The notes: generated by a model from the sequence alone, not told the origin. Shown: positions 42,275 to 56,000, counted from the first letter of the stretch. The stretch is 64,000 bases of DNA from Prionace glauca (GCA_037974335.1 CM075744.1:2985154-3049153), one strand, 5' to 3'. Numbers and translations: made by a program.

Positions 42275-42415
42275 AAATATTAATACACTTAGAGCACAAG
42301 TATTAATTATAATTCTCTGGGAACACAGGTATTAATTATCATTTTCTGGGAGCACAGGTATAAATGATCTTGCTTTGGGAGGCCAAGTATTAATTATGAA
42401 TCTTTGGGAGTATTG
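42275..42415 (+). repeat. Diverged minisatellite units, second part
   Basis: Units such as 'attctctgggaacacaggta' followed by 'ttaattatcattttctggga' keep the GGGAxCACAGGTAT core of the 21976 array with longer AT-rich linkers. Confidence 0.8.
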
Positions 42416-42527
42416 CAGCAGGCTAAGGACGGACACGAGAGCAAGACGCTGAGTTAAAATGGCAAGAAACAGCAAGGTTGGGATCATGCTTGTGGACTGA
42501 GCGAAGTGTTCCACAAAGCGACTTTGA

Positions 42528-43728
42528 GGGGAAGCGGTTGATGTGGTGTTATTAGATTTCCAAAAGGCGTTTGATAAGGTGCCTCATCAAACGTTGCTAT
42601 AGAAGGTTAGGGTGCATGGAGTTGGGGGTAAGATGTTAGCTTGGATAGAGGATTGGCTGTCTAATAGGAAGCAGAGAGTTGGTATCAATGGGTGCTATTC
42701 TGGTTGGTGGTTGGTGAGTAGTGGGGTGCTGCAGGGATCGGTGCCGGGGCCTCAACTATTTACCATTTATATAGATGATCTGGAGGAGGGGGCTGAGTGT
42801 AGGGTGACAAAATTTGCTGATGACACGAAGATGAGTGGTAAAGCAAATGTGGAAGGTTCTGCAGAGAGATCTGGATAGCAGAGTAAGTGGGCGAGGACCT
42901 GGCAGATGGAGTATAATGTTAGCAAATGTGATGTTATCCACTTTGGTAGAAATAATAGTGGGAGAGATTATTCTTTAAAAGGTGAAAAGCTGCAGCATGC
43001 TACAGTGCAGAGGGACCTGGGGGTCCTTGTGCACGAGTCGCAAAAACCCAGTCTGCAGGTGCAGCAGGTGATCAAGAAGGTGAATGGAATGTTGGCCTTT
43101 ATAGCGAGGGGGATTGAATATAAAAGCAGGGAGGTCTTGCTGCAACTGTACAGGGTGTTGGTGAGGCCGCAACTGGAGTACTGTGTGCAGTTTTGGGCGC
43201 CGCACCTGCGCAAAGATATTTTGGCCTTGGAGGGAGTGCAGAGGAGGTTTACTAGGCTGATACCGGAGTTGAGGGGGTTGAGCTATGAGGAGAGGCTGAA
43301 TAAACTAGGCTTGTACTCGTTAGAGTTTAGAAGAATGAGGGGAGATCTCATTGAGACGTATAAGATGATGAATGGGATGGATAGGATAGAGGTGGAGAAA
43401 CTCTTCCCGCTCAAAAAAGACAGTAGGACTAGGGGGCACAGCCTCAAGATAAAGGGGAGGAGTTTAGAACGGAGTTGAGGAGGAACTTCTTCACTCAAAG
43501 GGTGGTGAATCTCTGGAATTCTCTGCTCGTTGAAGTGGTGGAGGCTGCCTCGCTAAATATTTTTAAGAAGCGGGTTGATGGGTTCTTGATAAGAGAGGGG
43601 ATTAAGGGTTATGGGGAGAGGGCGGGAAAGTGGAACTGAGCCACGACAGATCAGCCATGATCTTATTGAATGGCGGGGCAGGCTCGAAGGGCTAGATGGC
43701 CTACTCCTGCTCCTAGTTCTTATGTTCT
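42528..43728 (+). mobile_element. CR1 LINE 3' fragment (tail type B)
   Basis: Begins in the RT palm ('ttagatttccaaaaggcgtt'), reads SGVLQGSVPGPQLFTIYIDD and KFADDTKMSG at 42612-42878, then 42906-43478 (190 aa) to the C terminus, ending in TTATGTTCTTA. Two or three frame breaks. Confidence 0.93.
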
Positions 43729-44138
43729 TATATTGGCCTTGGAGGGAGTGCAGAGAAGGTTCATTAGGCTGATACCGGAAATGAGGGGGTTAGCCTATGA
43801 GGAGAGATTGAATAGACTGGGTCTGTACTCGTTCGAGTTTAGAAGGCTGAAGGGGGATCTTATAGAGACATATAAGATAATGAAGGGGATAGATAGGGTA
43901 GAGATAGAGAGATTCTTCCTGCTTAGAAAGGATAGCAGAACTAGAGGGCACAGCCTCAAAATAAGTGGGGGGGTGGGGGGGCGGTGCTGCAGTTTAGATC
44001 GGAGCTGAGGAGGAACTTCTTCACTCAAAGGGTGGTGAATCTCTGGAATTCTCTGCCCGTTGAAGTGGTGGAGGCTACCTCGCTAAATATATTTAAGTCA
44101 CGGGTAGATAGGTTTCTGATAGACAAGGGAATTAAACC
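43729..44138 (+). mobile_element. CR1 LINE fragment, truncated at both ends
   Basis: Starts directly at the tail of the previous CR1 and reads ALEGVQRRFIRLIPEMRGLA to LPVEVVEATS. It breaks off at 'gacaagggaattaaacctg', where the next CR1 begins. Confidence 0.88.
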
Positions 44139-47100
44139 TGTTTAAAATAAGTTTAAAGCACTTTGTTCTTTGTAGAACTGTTTAAAGCATTTATTTATTG
44201 TATTTACTGCTTTAAGAATTCTGAGGGAGTGGTTAGCAGGCAGTTGTGGGACATCAGGTTTAAATCAGCGCCAGGTTTAAAAGGAGGCCTGGTGTAGACA
44301 GCGGGCAGCGTCTGAGCAGGCAGTGGAGTGAGTGGGAAGCAGAGTGAGCTATTAGGGCTTAATATCAAAAAGGGCTGGAAGGAAAAAAGGCCAGGTGAGT
44401 TCATTTGAAAAACAAAAAAAACAAAAAAAAATTTTTTCCAAAACTACTCCAGTGAATAATGGAGGGGCATGTGATGTGTGGTTTCTGTATGATGTGGGAA
44501 CTGGTGGACCCCAGGGTCCATCCCAGTGACCATATCTGCAGTAAGTGCAGGTTGCTGGAGGAGCTCCAGCTCAAGGTAGATGAGCTGGCCTCTGAGCTAC
44601 AGACACTGAGGCTCATCAAGGGGAGAGAGGGTGCGGTGCCATTGTCAATGGGGTGCAAGTGACATCCACCCCCCCCTAGACTGGCTAACTCTAAGGGTCA
44701 GGGACAAGAGGGGGCTGCTGGGAGGAGGAAGGGGGGTGAGGAGCGGAGGCCTCAGCCTCTTAATCTGCATAACAGGTTTGAGGTTCTTGCTTCCAGTCTG
44801 GACGAGAATGAGGCAGGTGAGTTTGGTGAGCAAACTGCACATGGTACAGTGATGCAGCAGGACATAGGCAAAGAGAAGGGGAAAAGGAACGTAGTAGTGA
44901 TTGGGGATAGTGAGGTGAAGGGTATTGACACTGTCCTTTGTCACAATGACAAAGTGCACAGAAGGGTGTGTTGTCTGCCTGGTGCTCGGGTACAGGATGT
45001 CGCAGCTGGGCTGCAGAGGAACCTGGAGTGGGAGGGTGAGAATCCGGTCGTTGTGGTACATGTGGGTGCCGGCGACGTAGGCAAAATGCAGACTGAGGAT
45101 CTGGGGAGGGAGTATGAAAAGCTGGGAATGGAATTAAAAAGTAGAACTGACAAGCTGGTTATCTCTGGGCTACTGCCTGAACCGAGTGCAGACGGGCGTA
45201 GGGTTGACAGGATTAAGGAAGTGAATGGGTGGCTCAGGGATTGGTGTGGGAGGAATGGGTTTGAATTTATGGGGCATTGGCACCAGTATTGGGGTAGATG
45301 AGACCTGTTCGAGTGGGATGGGGTTGGTCTGAACCATGCTGGGACCAGAGTGCTGGCGAATCGAGTAAAGAGAACTATAGACAGAGCTTTAAACTAATTA
45401 GGGGGGGAGGGTGCGAGGGTTGGTGATGTTACGAGGACTAAAGTTAAGAAGAGAGTACAGGTAAGGGAAGAGGCCGAGGATGTCCCAATAATAGAGGGAG
45501 TAGGGGGCGTGAGTATGGTTGGTGGCGTTACGGCAAATAGGGTCCAGGTGAAGGCTGGGATGAAAGCGCTTCATCTGAATGCACGAAGCATTCAGAATAA
45601 AGTGGATGAGCTGGTGGCGCAGATCGACACAAATGGATACGATCTGGTGGCCATTACAGAGACGTGGCTGCAGGGTGACAGGGACTGGGAGCTGAATGTA
45701 CAGGGCGATCAAGTGTTTAGGAAGGATAGGCAAGAGGGAAAAGGGGGTGGCGTAGCTCTGCTGATTAAGGATAGCATCACGATGGTAGCGAGGGATGATA
45801 TTGGAGCCAAGGAGCAGAGGGTGGAATCGTTGTGGGTGGAGATTAGGAACAGCAAAGGGAGGAAGACGCTGGTGGGTGTCGTCTATAGGCCCCCGAATAA
45901 TGATCTGGAGGTGGGGCGGCTGTTAACGCGCAAATAAGTGCGGCGTGCAGGAATGGGACGGCCGTAGTTATGGGGGATTTCAATCTGCATATTGATTGGT
46001 CGACCCATGTTGGATGTGGGAGGCTCGAGGAGGAGTTCTTGGAATGCTGCCGGGATAGTTTCCTCGAACAATGTGTGTTGGAGCCGACGAGGGAGCGAGC
46101 TATCTTGGATCTGGTGCTATGTAATGAGGCGGGTAGAATTAGGGACCTTGTGGTGAAGGATCCTCTTGGGGAGAGTGATCATTGTATGGTGGAGTTTCTG
46201 GTGCAGATGGAGGAGGAGAAAGTGGGTTCCCGGACACGCGTCCTTTGTTTGAATAGAGGGAAGTACGGTAGGATGAGAGAAGAATTGGCGAATGTGGACT
46301 GGGGGAGCGCGTTGGAGGGAGGATCTGTTGAGGAGCAGTGGAGGATCTTTAAGGAGATCTTTCTTGGTGCTCAGCGGAAATTTATTCCGATGGTCAAAAA
46401 GGATAGTAGGAGGAGAGGTAATAAGCCGTGGATAACGAAGGAGGTGAAGGAAAGTGTTAAACTAAAAGCGGAGGAATTTAGAGTAGCGAAGAGGAGTGGA
46501 CGTGAAGAGGATTGGGAGAGGTTTAAATGTCAACAGAGATTGACAAAGAAGTTGATAAAGAAGGGTAGGAGAAACTATGAAGCTGGGCTAGCGCTTAATA
46601 TAAAAAAGGATAGCAAGAGTTTTTATAAATATATAAAAAAGAGGCTGGCTAGGGTGAATGTTGGTCCTTTAGAGGATGAGAAAGGGGACCTGGTGGTAGG
46701 GGATGGGGATATGGCTAAGGTATTGAATAACTTTTTTGTTTCTGTCTTCACGGAGGAGGACGTGAATAATTTGCCGGGTGTTAACGATGGAAAGGTGGTA
46801 GGACTGGAGGGTCTTAATGACATTACTGTTACTAGAGAGGCGGTGCTCGACAGACTGGAGGGGCTGATTGTGGACAAGTCCCCAGGACCGGATGGAATGC
46901 ATCCGAGGGTTCTGAAAGAAATGGCGGAGGTTATAGTGGATGCCTTGGTGGTTATTTTCCAGACGTCGCTGGATTCCGGGGAAGTGCCGGATGATTGGAA
47001 AACATCTAATGTTACGCCGTTGTTTAAGAGGAGTGCCAGGCAAAAGGCGGGGAATTATAGGCCGGTTAGTTTAACGTCTGTGGTAGGTAAAATGTTAGAA

Positions 47101-48452
47101 TCTGTCATTAAGGAGGAAATTGCGAGGCATCTTGAAGGGAATTGCTTGAAAGAGCAGACGCAGCACGGTTTCATTCAAGGGAAGTCGTGTCTGACAAATT
47201 TACTGGAGTTCTATGAGGATGTGTCTAGGGCGGTGGATAGAGGAGAGCTGGTGGATGTGGTCTTTCTGGATTTTCAGAAGGCATTTGACAAAGTACCTCA
47301 CAAGAGGTTATTGCAGAAGGTCGAGGGACATGGAGTTGGGGGTAGGGTGTTAGCGTGGATAGAGGATTGGTTGTCAAATAGGAGGCAGAGAGTGTGGGTC
47401 AATGGGTGCTATTCGGATGATGACTAGTGGAGTGTCCCAGGGGTCGGTGCTGGGGACTCAGCTTTTTACCATTTATATAGATGATCTGGAGGAGGGAACC
47501 GAGTGTAGGGTGTCGAAATTTGCTGATGACACCAAGATTGGGGGAACGGCAAATTGTGCGGAGGGTGTGGAGAGTCTACAGAAGGATCTAGATAGGCTGG
47601 GCAAATGGTCCAGAAAATGGCAAATGGAATTTAATGTTGGCAAGTGTGAGGTGGTCCACTTTGGTAGGAAGAATGGTAGGAAGGACTATTACTTACGGGG
47701 CAAAAAACTGCAGCAGGCAACGGTGCAGGGGGATCTCGGGGTCCTTGTGCATGAGTCGCAAAAACCCAGCTTGCAGGTGCAGCAGGTGGTCAGGAAGGCG
47801 AATGGGCTGCTGGCCTTCATAGCGAGGGGGATTGAATATAAAAGTAGGGAGGTCTTGCTGCAGCTGTATAGGGCATTGGTGAGGCCGCAGCTGGAGTACT
47901 GTGTACATTTTTGGGCGCCGCACCTGCGCAAGGATATTTTGGCCTTGGAGGGAGTGCAGAGGACGTTTACTAGACTGATACCAGAGTTGAGGGGGTTGAG
48001 CTATGAGGAGAGGCTGAATAAACTGGGCTTGTACTCGTTAGAGTTTAGAAGAATGAGGGGAGATCTCATTGAGACGTATAAGATGATGAATGGGATGGAT
48101 AGGATAGAGGTGGAAAGACTCTTCCCGCTCAAAAAAGACAGTAGGACTAGAGGGCACAGCCTCAAGATAAAGGGGGGGGCGGTTTCGAACGGAGTTGAGG
48201 AGGAACTTCTTCACTCAAAGGGTGGTGAATCTCTGGAATTCTCTGCCCGTTGAAGTGGTGGAGGCTGCCTCGCTAAATATTTTTAAGACGCGGGTTGATG
48301 GGTTTTTGAAAGGAGAGGGGATTAAGGTTTATGGGGAGAGGGCGGGAAAGTGGAACTGAGCAACGACAGATCAGCCATGATCTTATTGAATGGCGGGGCA
48401 GGCTCGAAGGGCTGGATGGCCTACTCCTGCTCCTACTTCTTATGTTCTAAAA
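44139..48452 (+). mobile_element. Near full-length CR1 LINE, broken (tail type B)
   Basis: About 4.3 kb with 5' UTR (to 44458), ORF1 and ORF2, ending in the type B tail. ORF1 starts MEGHVMCGFCMMWELV at 44459, shifts frame near 44650, continues at 44849-45301 (VVVIGDSEVKG, SGLLPEPS) and shifts again before the DGVGLNHAGT block. ORF2: endonuclease 45509-45937 (LNARSIQNKVDEL, TETWLQ, YRPPN), 45970-47427 (GDFNLH, SDH, PGPDGMHP, VFLDFQKAFDKVPHKRLL) and 47402-48253 (SQGSVLG, FADDTKIGG, LEYCVHFW). Breaks lie near 45930-45970, at 47400 (about 8 nt lost) and at the G run near 48175. Not autonomous. Confidence 0.92.
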
Positions 48453-48552
48453 TGGGAAAGTGGAACTGATCCACTTCAGATCAGCCATGATCTTGTTGAA
48501 TGGTGGGGCAGGCTCGAAGGCCTACTCCTGCTCCTGTTTCTTATGTTCTTAA
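48453..48552 (+). mobile_element. Extra CR1 tail, about 100 bp
   Basis: A second copy of the CR1 type B end ('gtggaactgatccacttcag' to TTATGTTCTTA) directly after the preceding tail. Confidence 0.85.
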
Positions 48553-48635
48553 GCTCATGATTAACCTGCTACCTAAATTCAATACTTACAGCCCTTATTG
48601 TTGAATCCGAAAATCTATTAATCTGAGTTTTGGTT

Positions 48636-49180
48636 ATGTTCAGCAGCTAAGCCCATGGGGATAGAGAATTCCAAACTTGAGTCAAGGGATTTTTTCTCAT
48701 TACATTCCTCAGTGACCAATTCTTACTCTGAGACTCTTGCCACTTCAGCATCTCAACATCGACTGTGTCAATCTTCTAAGTATTTTTTATGTCTCCATGA
48801 GATCACCTTGTTCATTCGACCCAATCCCTCCTGAGAAGATAATTGTCTTATCCCAGGAATCTATCTCATTGGCAATACACTGTTTGAACCCTAAACCAGC
48901 AAGGCTTAAATGGGCGTGGCTAAAATGACAATACCCACCTTCAGAATGAGCATGTCCCTGAAATTTCTTCCCCAAGTCTTGTCCATATCGATTCCAGTGA
49001 GAGGACACTTGATATCTGTGTGCGTCTCCAGAACATTCACAACCAGTGGGCAGCACAGTCTTCAGAGTATCGAACTGACATTGGCAACTTTTGAGTTAGA
49101 ATTATGGATTTATTTCATTTGATTTTGTGTGTAAATTATATTAGTGATGCCTGCTTTAACAGAAGGTATTTTGGAGCAGG
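48636..49180. repeat. Segment shared with 27330-27632, with an insertion
   Basis: The outer parts match 27330-27632. The middle (about 48785-49050) is not in the other copy and looks like worn repeat. It lies just before copy 2 of the duplicated block. Confidence 0.8.
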
Positions 49181-49712
49181 TGTGTCCCCGGTGGCCATGT
49201 CTGTAGGTGTTGTAGGCACATAGGTCACATGCCTTCCTCCTAAGTAAGGATTCACAGTGCCTTCATGTCTGGCACACAACCCAGTGTCACCAGAAAGTCT
49301 CTTTCATCCTGGCGGTGGCCCAAATCCTGTTTTGGGACTAAGCCTGTCGGTTTAGTTTCTTGCCCAATTGTCCCAGAGTGCTTTACAAAACGTCATTTTA
49401 GATGGTCTGTTTGGCCACAACTCTAAGACCTCTTTGTCTCAATAATACCATTAGCTCGTACTTTTGGTCGAACAGAAGAAGGCCGATGACTTCATCATTT
49501 CTGACCTTATTTCGCCTCACTCCTCCAGCCCAAAGTTATGTGGTGTCAGCCTTATCAGGTCTTGATCTTCTCTGGTCTTATTCATGTCTTAGGTTATGCG
49601 GAGTCAGTGTTTCTTATTTTTTTACCAAATACTTGATCAATTTTCCCATCATGCCACTACTTCATTCGTATAACTTCACATAAGCAGGTGAAGGCAAGAG
49701 ATGTGATGCAGG

Positions 49713-49718
49713 TTTATT
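49713..49718 (-). promoter_or_regulatory. Candidate polyadenylation signal of B7-like copy 2
   Basis: TTTATT on the plus strand gives AATAAA on the gene strand about 220 bp after the stop. In copy 1 the same place reads AATAAG. Confidence 0.4.
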
Positions 49719-49935
49719 TAAACAATAAATATCTCCAAAAGCTTCTCTTGCTGTACATAATGCACCGAGTTGTTTACAAACACTGTTTTCAAAATTTATA
49801 CAATTTAAGTTAAATTTCTCCCGATCCTGCAGGAGATAATGGCATTCACATTTGGGCAGAGGTTTAAGAAGCACTAATCCCATCTTGCTTCACAGCTACT
49901 TGGGCAGATAATCACACATTTCCCTGAATGGTCCA

Positions 49936-50096
49936 TCAGGAATTACAGAGTCCATTTTGAAATTCTCCTGTTATTTTACGAGGATGTTTCTTGCACACAA
50001 CTGTCATCAGCATTAAAATGATGAGAAATTCAATGACAAGGAGAGAGACTGCAGCGAACCATCGAATTCTTGTATTTGCTTTAGAAACTTCCAATT
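49936..50096 (-). CDS. B7-like copy 2, exon 4 (transmembrane and tail)
   Basis: 161 nt ending in TGA. The stalk reads ELEVSKANTRIRWFAAVS against ELEASRAHTRIHWLVAVS in copy 1; the tail is identical. Confidence 0.9.
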
Positions 50097-53000
50097 CTGT
50101 GAAAAAGGAAAATAACTGTTGGTGGTTTCAGCATTAACTTCATTTCTTTTTGTTCATAAATTAAAATACAATGAAAGAATAATCAGTTTTAAGAATTCAA
50201 TTTCTGATTTTCTTTTACACTGCATAATATATATAAGAGCCTAAATCAGGAACAAAGGTGAACATAATATAACACCTTTAACATTGAAAACTTTTAAATT
50301 TGAGACATGTGGTGGTGATGGGCGCAGGGGGAAGGGGCAGGCGCAGGGGGAGGGAAAGGAGGGCTGGTGAGGGGGTGGGGAAGGGGGAGGGGGTGGGCGA
50401 CGGGAAGGGAGGGCGGAAGGGGGGCACGGGCGAGGGGAAGGGGCGCAGGCGCGAGGGGGAGGGGATATGGGCGGAAGGGGGGAGGGGTGGGGAGCGGGAG
50501 GTGGTGGGTAGGGGGGTGGGGGAGGGAGGGGCATGCACGATAGGATAGGGAGAGTCAACAAGATGCTGGTTCCTGCACTTGACATCAATTCATTGTTCTC
50601 CATTAAGGTGTAGTAATTCAGCACTGCATTACAAGACAACATGAGCTTCAGAGTATTGAGTGTGTCGGATATACAAATGAACCTACCTTTAGAAAGACCA
50701 AATGTTTGAGAGACTGATTGGTGTAGCACATCATTCCTTAATCTAAATGTGTAGTTAGAACTTCTATTGGCATCACTGACTTCCAGAATACTCTGCAGTG
50801 AATAGAGACCATCTCCACTTTGCTGGTATAAAGTCTCAGACAATGGAGAAATATCCTTGTTTTCTTCATTGTACCAGGAAACAGAAGCTTTGGGATAACC
50901 TTGGGATTCAAATTTGAACACTGTCCCAGAAGATGTCAGTTGAATAAAAAAATCAGGTTCCTTGTAAAATGCTGCAGAGTAAATCCAGACAAGTCGTCAG
51001 AAACAAGAAATAAACAAAATTATGTCAACTAGGGTCTCCCCCCACTAATTACTGTAATTGAATGCAATAAAAAATTAAATGTTCAAATGACAAGTCCAAG
51101 TACAAATAGACCAGTGGCAGTTAGTGATCAATTTGTAAAGATGTTTAAATCACAATTAATAAATGTAGCTGTAACATTACTACAATATCCAGCAGGCTGC
51201 TGTTAGAGTGAGATTCAGTATTGAGTAGAATACTGTTCAGTTCAGATTGGACATTAAGATATAGCCATCAGTGGCAAACTGGGTTAAATTCAGCTACTCA
51301 TGTTCAATTGAAACTGACTTTTTATATGATGACAGCACCCCGGCTGAAGAAATGACCTATAACGGCTGCCTGAGCTGCACGTAACTCTTCTTGAAAATAA
51401 AGAGAGTCTCTGAGCGGCTGGCTGAGTGTGCTGTTTTTTATTGTTACCCAGTCACTCTTCAGACTGATGGGCACAAATATCAGCTTCTGATTTCACAACT
51501 ACTCCCATGACTCTGGGATAAGAACATAAAAAATAGGAGCAGGAGTAGGCCATCTAGCCCTTCGAGCCTGCCCCGCCATTCAATAAGATCATGGCTGATC
51601 TGAAGTGGCTCAGTTCCACTTTCCCGCTTTCTCCCCATAACCCTTAATTCTCTTGTCTATCAAAAACCTATCTGCCCGTGACTTAAATATATTTAGCGAG
51701 GCAGCCTCCACCACTTCAACGGGCAGAGAATCGCCACCTTTTGAGTGAAGAAGTTCCTCCTCATTGTTCCTGTGGAGCAGCATCGAGAGGCAGTGATTTC
51801 TGGGTGTGTGGGCAGGTCGCGAGTAAGGTACATTTTCTTGTTTATATTTTTAAACTTTTATTTCTAGTTTAAAGTCGCGAGTAGCGGTGGGTTTTTTTTC
51901 TTTTTTTGAATTAGTTCGAAACCGGAAGTCGTCACTAGGACGCTTACCGGTATTTGTAGTTTTTTTTTCAGGTCTCCAACCCTATAAATCGGCACAAAGA
52001 GGAGACCCGATCCTCTACACTGGTAGAGAATCCCACCCTCCCACCTCCTCTAACCTAATTATAAGTGTGTGGGAAGTTGTTTTTTGTTGTTTTTCTTTTC
52101 TTTTCTGCTGGAAATTGTTTCAGGGATGGCAGTTCAGGCAGTAAGCTGCATGTCCTGTGGTATGTATGTGGTGAGGGAAATCAGTAGTGCTTCTGCTGAT
52201 TTTACCTGTAGGAAGTGTATACAATTGCAGCTTCTCGAGAAGCGTGTTAAGGAGCTGGAGTTGGAATTGGAGGAACTCCGGATAATCCGGGAGGCTGAGG
52301 CAGACATAGATAGGAGTTATAAGGAGATAGTCACTCCTAGAAATGAGTCTTGGGTAACTGCCAGGAAGAGGGGAAAGAAGCAATTGGGGGGACAATCCCC
52401 TGGGGCTGTTCCCCTCCAAAATAGGTTTTCTGTCCTGGAGGCTACAGTTGAGGAGGAATCAACTGGAGATAGCCAAAGGGAGCAGGTTTCTGGAGGTGAG
52501 CCTGTTGTGAAGGCTCAGGGGGTTAGGGGATGTAAAAGATTGGGCTTGGTGATTGGGGACTCCACAGTTAGGGGGACAGATAGGAGAGTCAGAGGTAATG
52601 GTAGGGACTCAGGGCTGGTGTGTTGCCTCCCAGGGGCTGGGGTCCGGGATGTTTCAGAGAGGGTGTTCAGGACTCTTAAGGGTGAGGGGGATCATAGTTC
52701 ATGTGAGGACGCATGACATAGGGAGGTTAAGGGAAGGGGATATTAAGCAGAAATTTATGGAGTTGGGGTGGAAAGTTAAGGCCAAGTCGGACAGGGTGGT
52801 TATCTCTGGACTCTTGCCTGTGCCACGGGATAGTTTAGAGCGGAACAGAGAGAGGGAAGGTTTGAACTCGTGGCTGAGGGGATGGTGCAGGAGGGAGGGG
52901 TTCAGGTTCTTGAGCAATTGGGGCTCATTCTGGGGAAGTGGGACCTCTACAGGAGTGATGGTCTACACCTGAATCAGAGGGGAACCAATATCTTGGGGGG

Positions 53001-56000
53001 AAAATTTGCTAAGGCTATGCACGGGGTTTAAACTGATTCAGAGGGGGAGTGGGATCCTGAGTAGCAGGGGTGAAAGTGAAGGGGGCACAGGTGGGGACTG
53101 CAATGCACGGCATCGTGGGGGTGAAGTGGAGCAGGGTTTGAAATGCGTATACTTTAATGCGAGGAGTATTTACAATAAAGTGGATGAACTTGCAGCGTGG
53201 ATCAGTACCTGGGACTTTGATGTTGTGGCCATTTCAAAGACATGGATAGAGCAGGGTCAGGAATGGTTGTTGCAGGTTCCAGGGTTCAAATGCTTCAGTA
53301 GGAGTAGAGAAGGAGGTAGAAGGGGGGGAGGGGTAGCATTATTAGTCAAGGACTGTATCACAGTGTCAGAGAGGAAGTTTGATGAGGACTTGTCTGTTGA
53401 GGTAGTATGGGCTGAGGTTAGAAATAGGAGAGGAGAGGTCACCCTGTTGGGAGTCTTTTATAGACCTCCTAAAAGTTCTAGAGAGGTTGAGGAAAGGATT
53501 GCGGAGACGATCCTGGATAGGAGTGAAAGTAATAGGGTAATTGTTATGGGGGACTTTAACTTTACTAATATTGATTGGAATAGCTATAGCTCTAGCTCGT
53601 TAGAGGGGTCAGTTTTTGTACAAAGCGTGCAGGAAGGTTTCTTGACTCAGTATGTAGATAGGCCAACCAGAGGTGAGGCTATATTGGATTTGGTGCTGGG
53701 AAATGAGCCAGACCAGGTGCTAGACTTGGAAGTTGGGGTGCATTTTAGTGATAGTGATCACAATTTGGTTACGTTCACCTTAGTGATGGAAAAGGATAGG
53801 CAGGAACCTCGGGTCAGTAGTTTTAGCTGGGGGAAGGGTAATTATGAGGCTATTAGGAGAGAATTAGGAAGCATAGGTTGGACTAGGAGATTACAGGGTC
53901 TCGGAATGTCCGAAATGTGGAGTTTTTTCAAGGAGCAGCTACTGTGAGTCCTTGATACGTTTGTCCCTGTCAGGCGAGGAGGAATTGGTTGAGCTAGGGA
54001 ACCATGGTGCACTAGGAAAGTTGATTCGCTGGTTAAAAAGAAAAAGGAGGTTTATGTCCGGATGAGACTTGAGGGCTCAGGTAGTGCACTAGAGAGCTTT
54101 AGATTGGCTAAGAAGGAGTTAAAGAGGGAGTTAAGAAGGGCTAAAAGAGGACATGAGAAGACTTTGGCTGATAGGATTAAGGAGAATCCTAAGGCGTTCT
54201 ACAGATATGTTAAGAACAAAAGGTTGGTTAGGGCAAGATTAGGGCCAGTTAGAGACAGCAGTGGGAATTTATGTGTGGAACCGGAAGAGATTGGAGAGGC
54301 ATTGAATCAATATTTCTCTTCGGTGTTCACGCAGGGGGACATAAATGTAGCTGTGGAGAACACTGGGTTACAGGGTTGTAAACTGGACAGTATTGCAGTT
54401 GATAAGGAGGACGTGCTAGTTATTCTTGAGGGTTTGAAAATAGATAAGTCCCCTGGGCCGGACGGGATTTACCCTAGGATTCTCTGGGAGGCAAGAGAGG
54501 TGATTGCAGAGCCTCTGGCTCTGATCTTCAGGTCGTCGTTGGTCACCGGTATAGTACCAGAAGATTGGAGGTTAGCGAATGTTGTCCCATTGTTTAAGAA
54601 GGGGAACAGAGACTTTCCCGGGAATTATAGACCTGCGAGTCTTACTTCTGTTGTGGGCAAGGTTTTAGAAAAAATTATTAGGGATAGAATTAATAGTTAT
54701 TTGGAGAGTAATGAAATGATTAGAGATAGTCAGCATGGTTTTGTGGAGGGTAGGTCGTGCCTTACTAACCTTATTGAGTTTTTTGAGAAAGTGACCAAAG
54801 AGGTGGATGGGGGTAAGGCAGTTGACGTGGTATATATGGACTTTAGTAAGGCGTTTGATAAGGTTCACCATGGAAGCCTTCTGCAGAAATTGCAGATGTA
54901 TGGGATTGAGGGTGATTTAGGAAATTGGATCAGGAATTGGCTGGCGGACAGGAGACAGAGGGTGGTGGTTGATGGTAAGTATTCGACATGGAGTTCAGTT
55001 ACGAGTGGTGTGCCTCAGGGATCTGTTTTGGGGCCACTGCTGTTTGTAATCTTTATTAATGATCTGGATGAGGGTATAGCTGGGTGGATTAGTAAATTTG
55101 CTGATGACACCAAAGTCGGAGGTGTGATAGATTGTGAGGAAGGGTGTCTTAGTCTGCAGGGAGACTTGGACAAGTTGCAGAGCTGGGCCAAGAGGTGGAG
55201 GATGGAGTTTAATGCGGAAAAGTGTGAGGTAATTCACTTTGGCAGGAATAATGGATGTGTAGAGTATAGGGCTAATGGTAGGACTCTGAATAGTGTGGAT
55301 GAATAGAGGGATCTAGGTGTATGTGTACATAGATCCCTGAAAGTTGGGAATCAAGTAGATAGGGTTGTTAGGAAGGCATACCGTGTCTTGGCATTTATTG
55401 GTAGGGGGATTGAATTTAGGAGCTGCAGCGTCATGTTCCAACTGTACAAGACTCTGGTGCGTCCACACTTGGAGTACTGTGTGCAGTTCTGGTCCCCACA
55501 TTATAGGAAGGATGTGGAGGCTTTGGAGAGGGCGCAGAAGAGGTTTACCAGGATGTTGCCTGGTATGGAGGGGAGGTCCTATGAGGAGAGACTGAGGGAT
55601 TTGAGTTGTTTTCATTAGAAAGAAGGTGGCTGCGAGGGGACCTTATTGAAACATATAAGATGATTAGAGTTTTAGATAGGGTGGACAGTGATAGCCTTTT
55701 TCCTTGGATGGAGAAAGCTAGCACGAGGGGGCATAGCTTTAAATTAAGGGGGAGTAGTTATAGGACGGATGTCAGGGGTAGGTTCTTTACCCAGAGGGTG
55801 GTGAGGGATTGGAATGCCCTGCCTGCTGCAGTGGTAAATGCGCCTAGTTTGAGGGCGTTTAAGAGATCCGTGGATAGGTTTATGGATGGAAAGGGTTTGG
55901 TTTAGGTTAGAGGGTCATTGTTTTTTAACTGGTCGGCGCAACATCGTGGGCCGAAGGGCCTGTTCTGCGCTGTAATGTTCTATGTTCAACTCCGATCTAA

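Noticed and set aside
50241-50921. 226-residue ORF that includes the IgC-like domain
   Set aside because: The domain part is real, but the ORF runs past the splice donor into intron and the G-rich tract. The exon ends at 50687.
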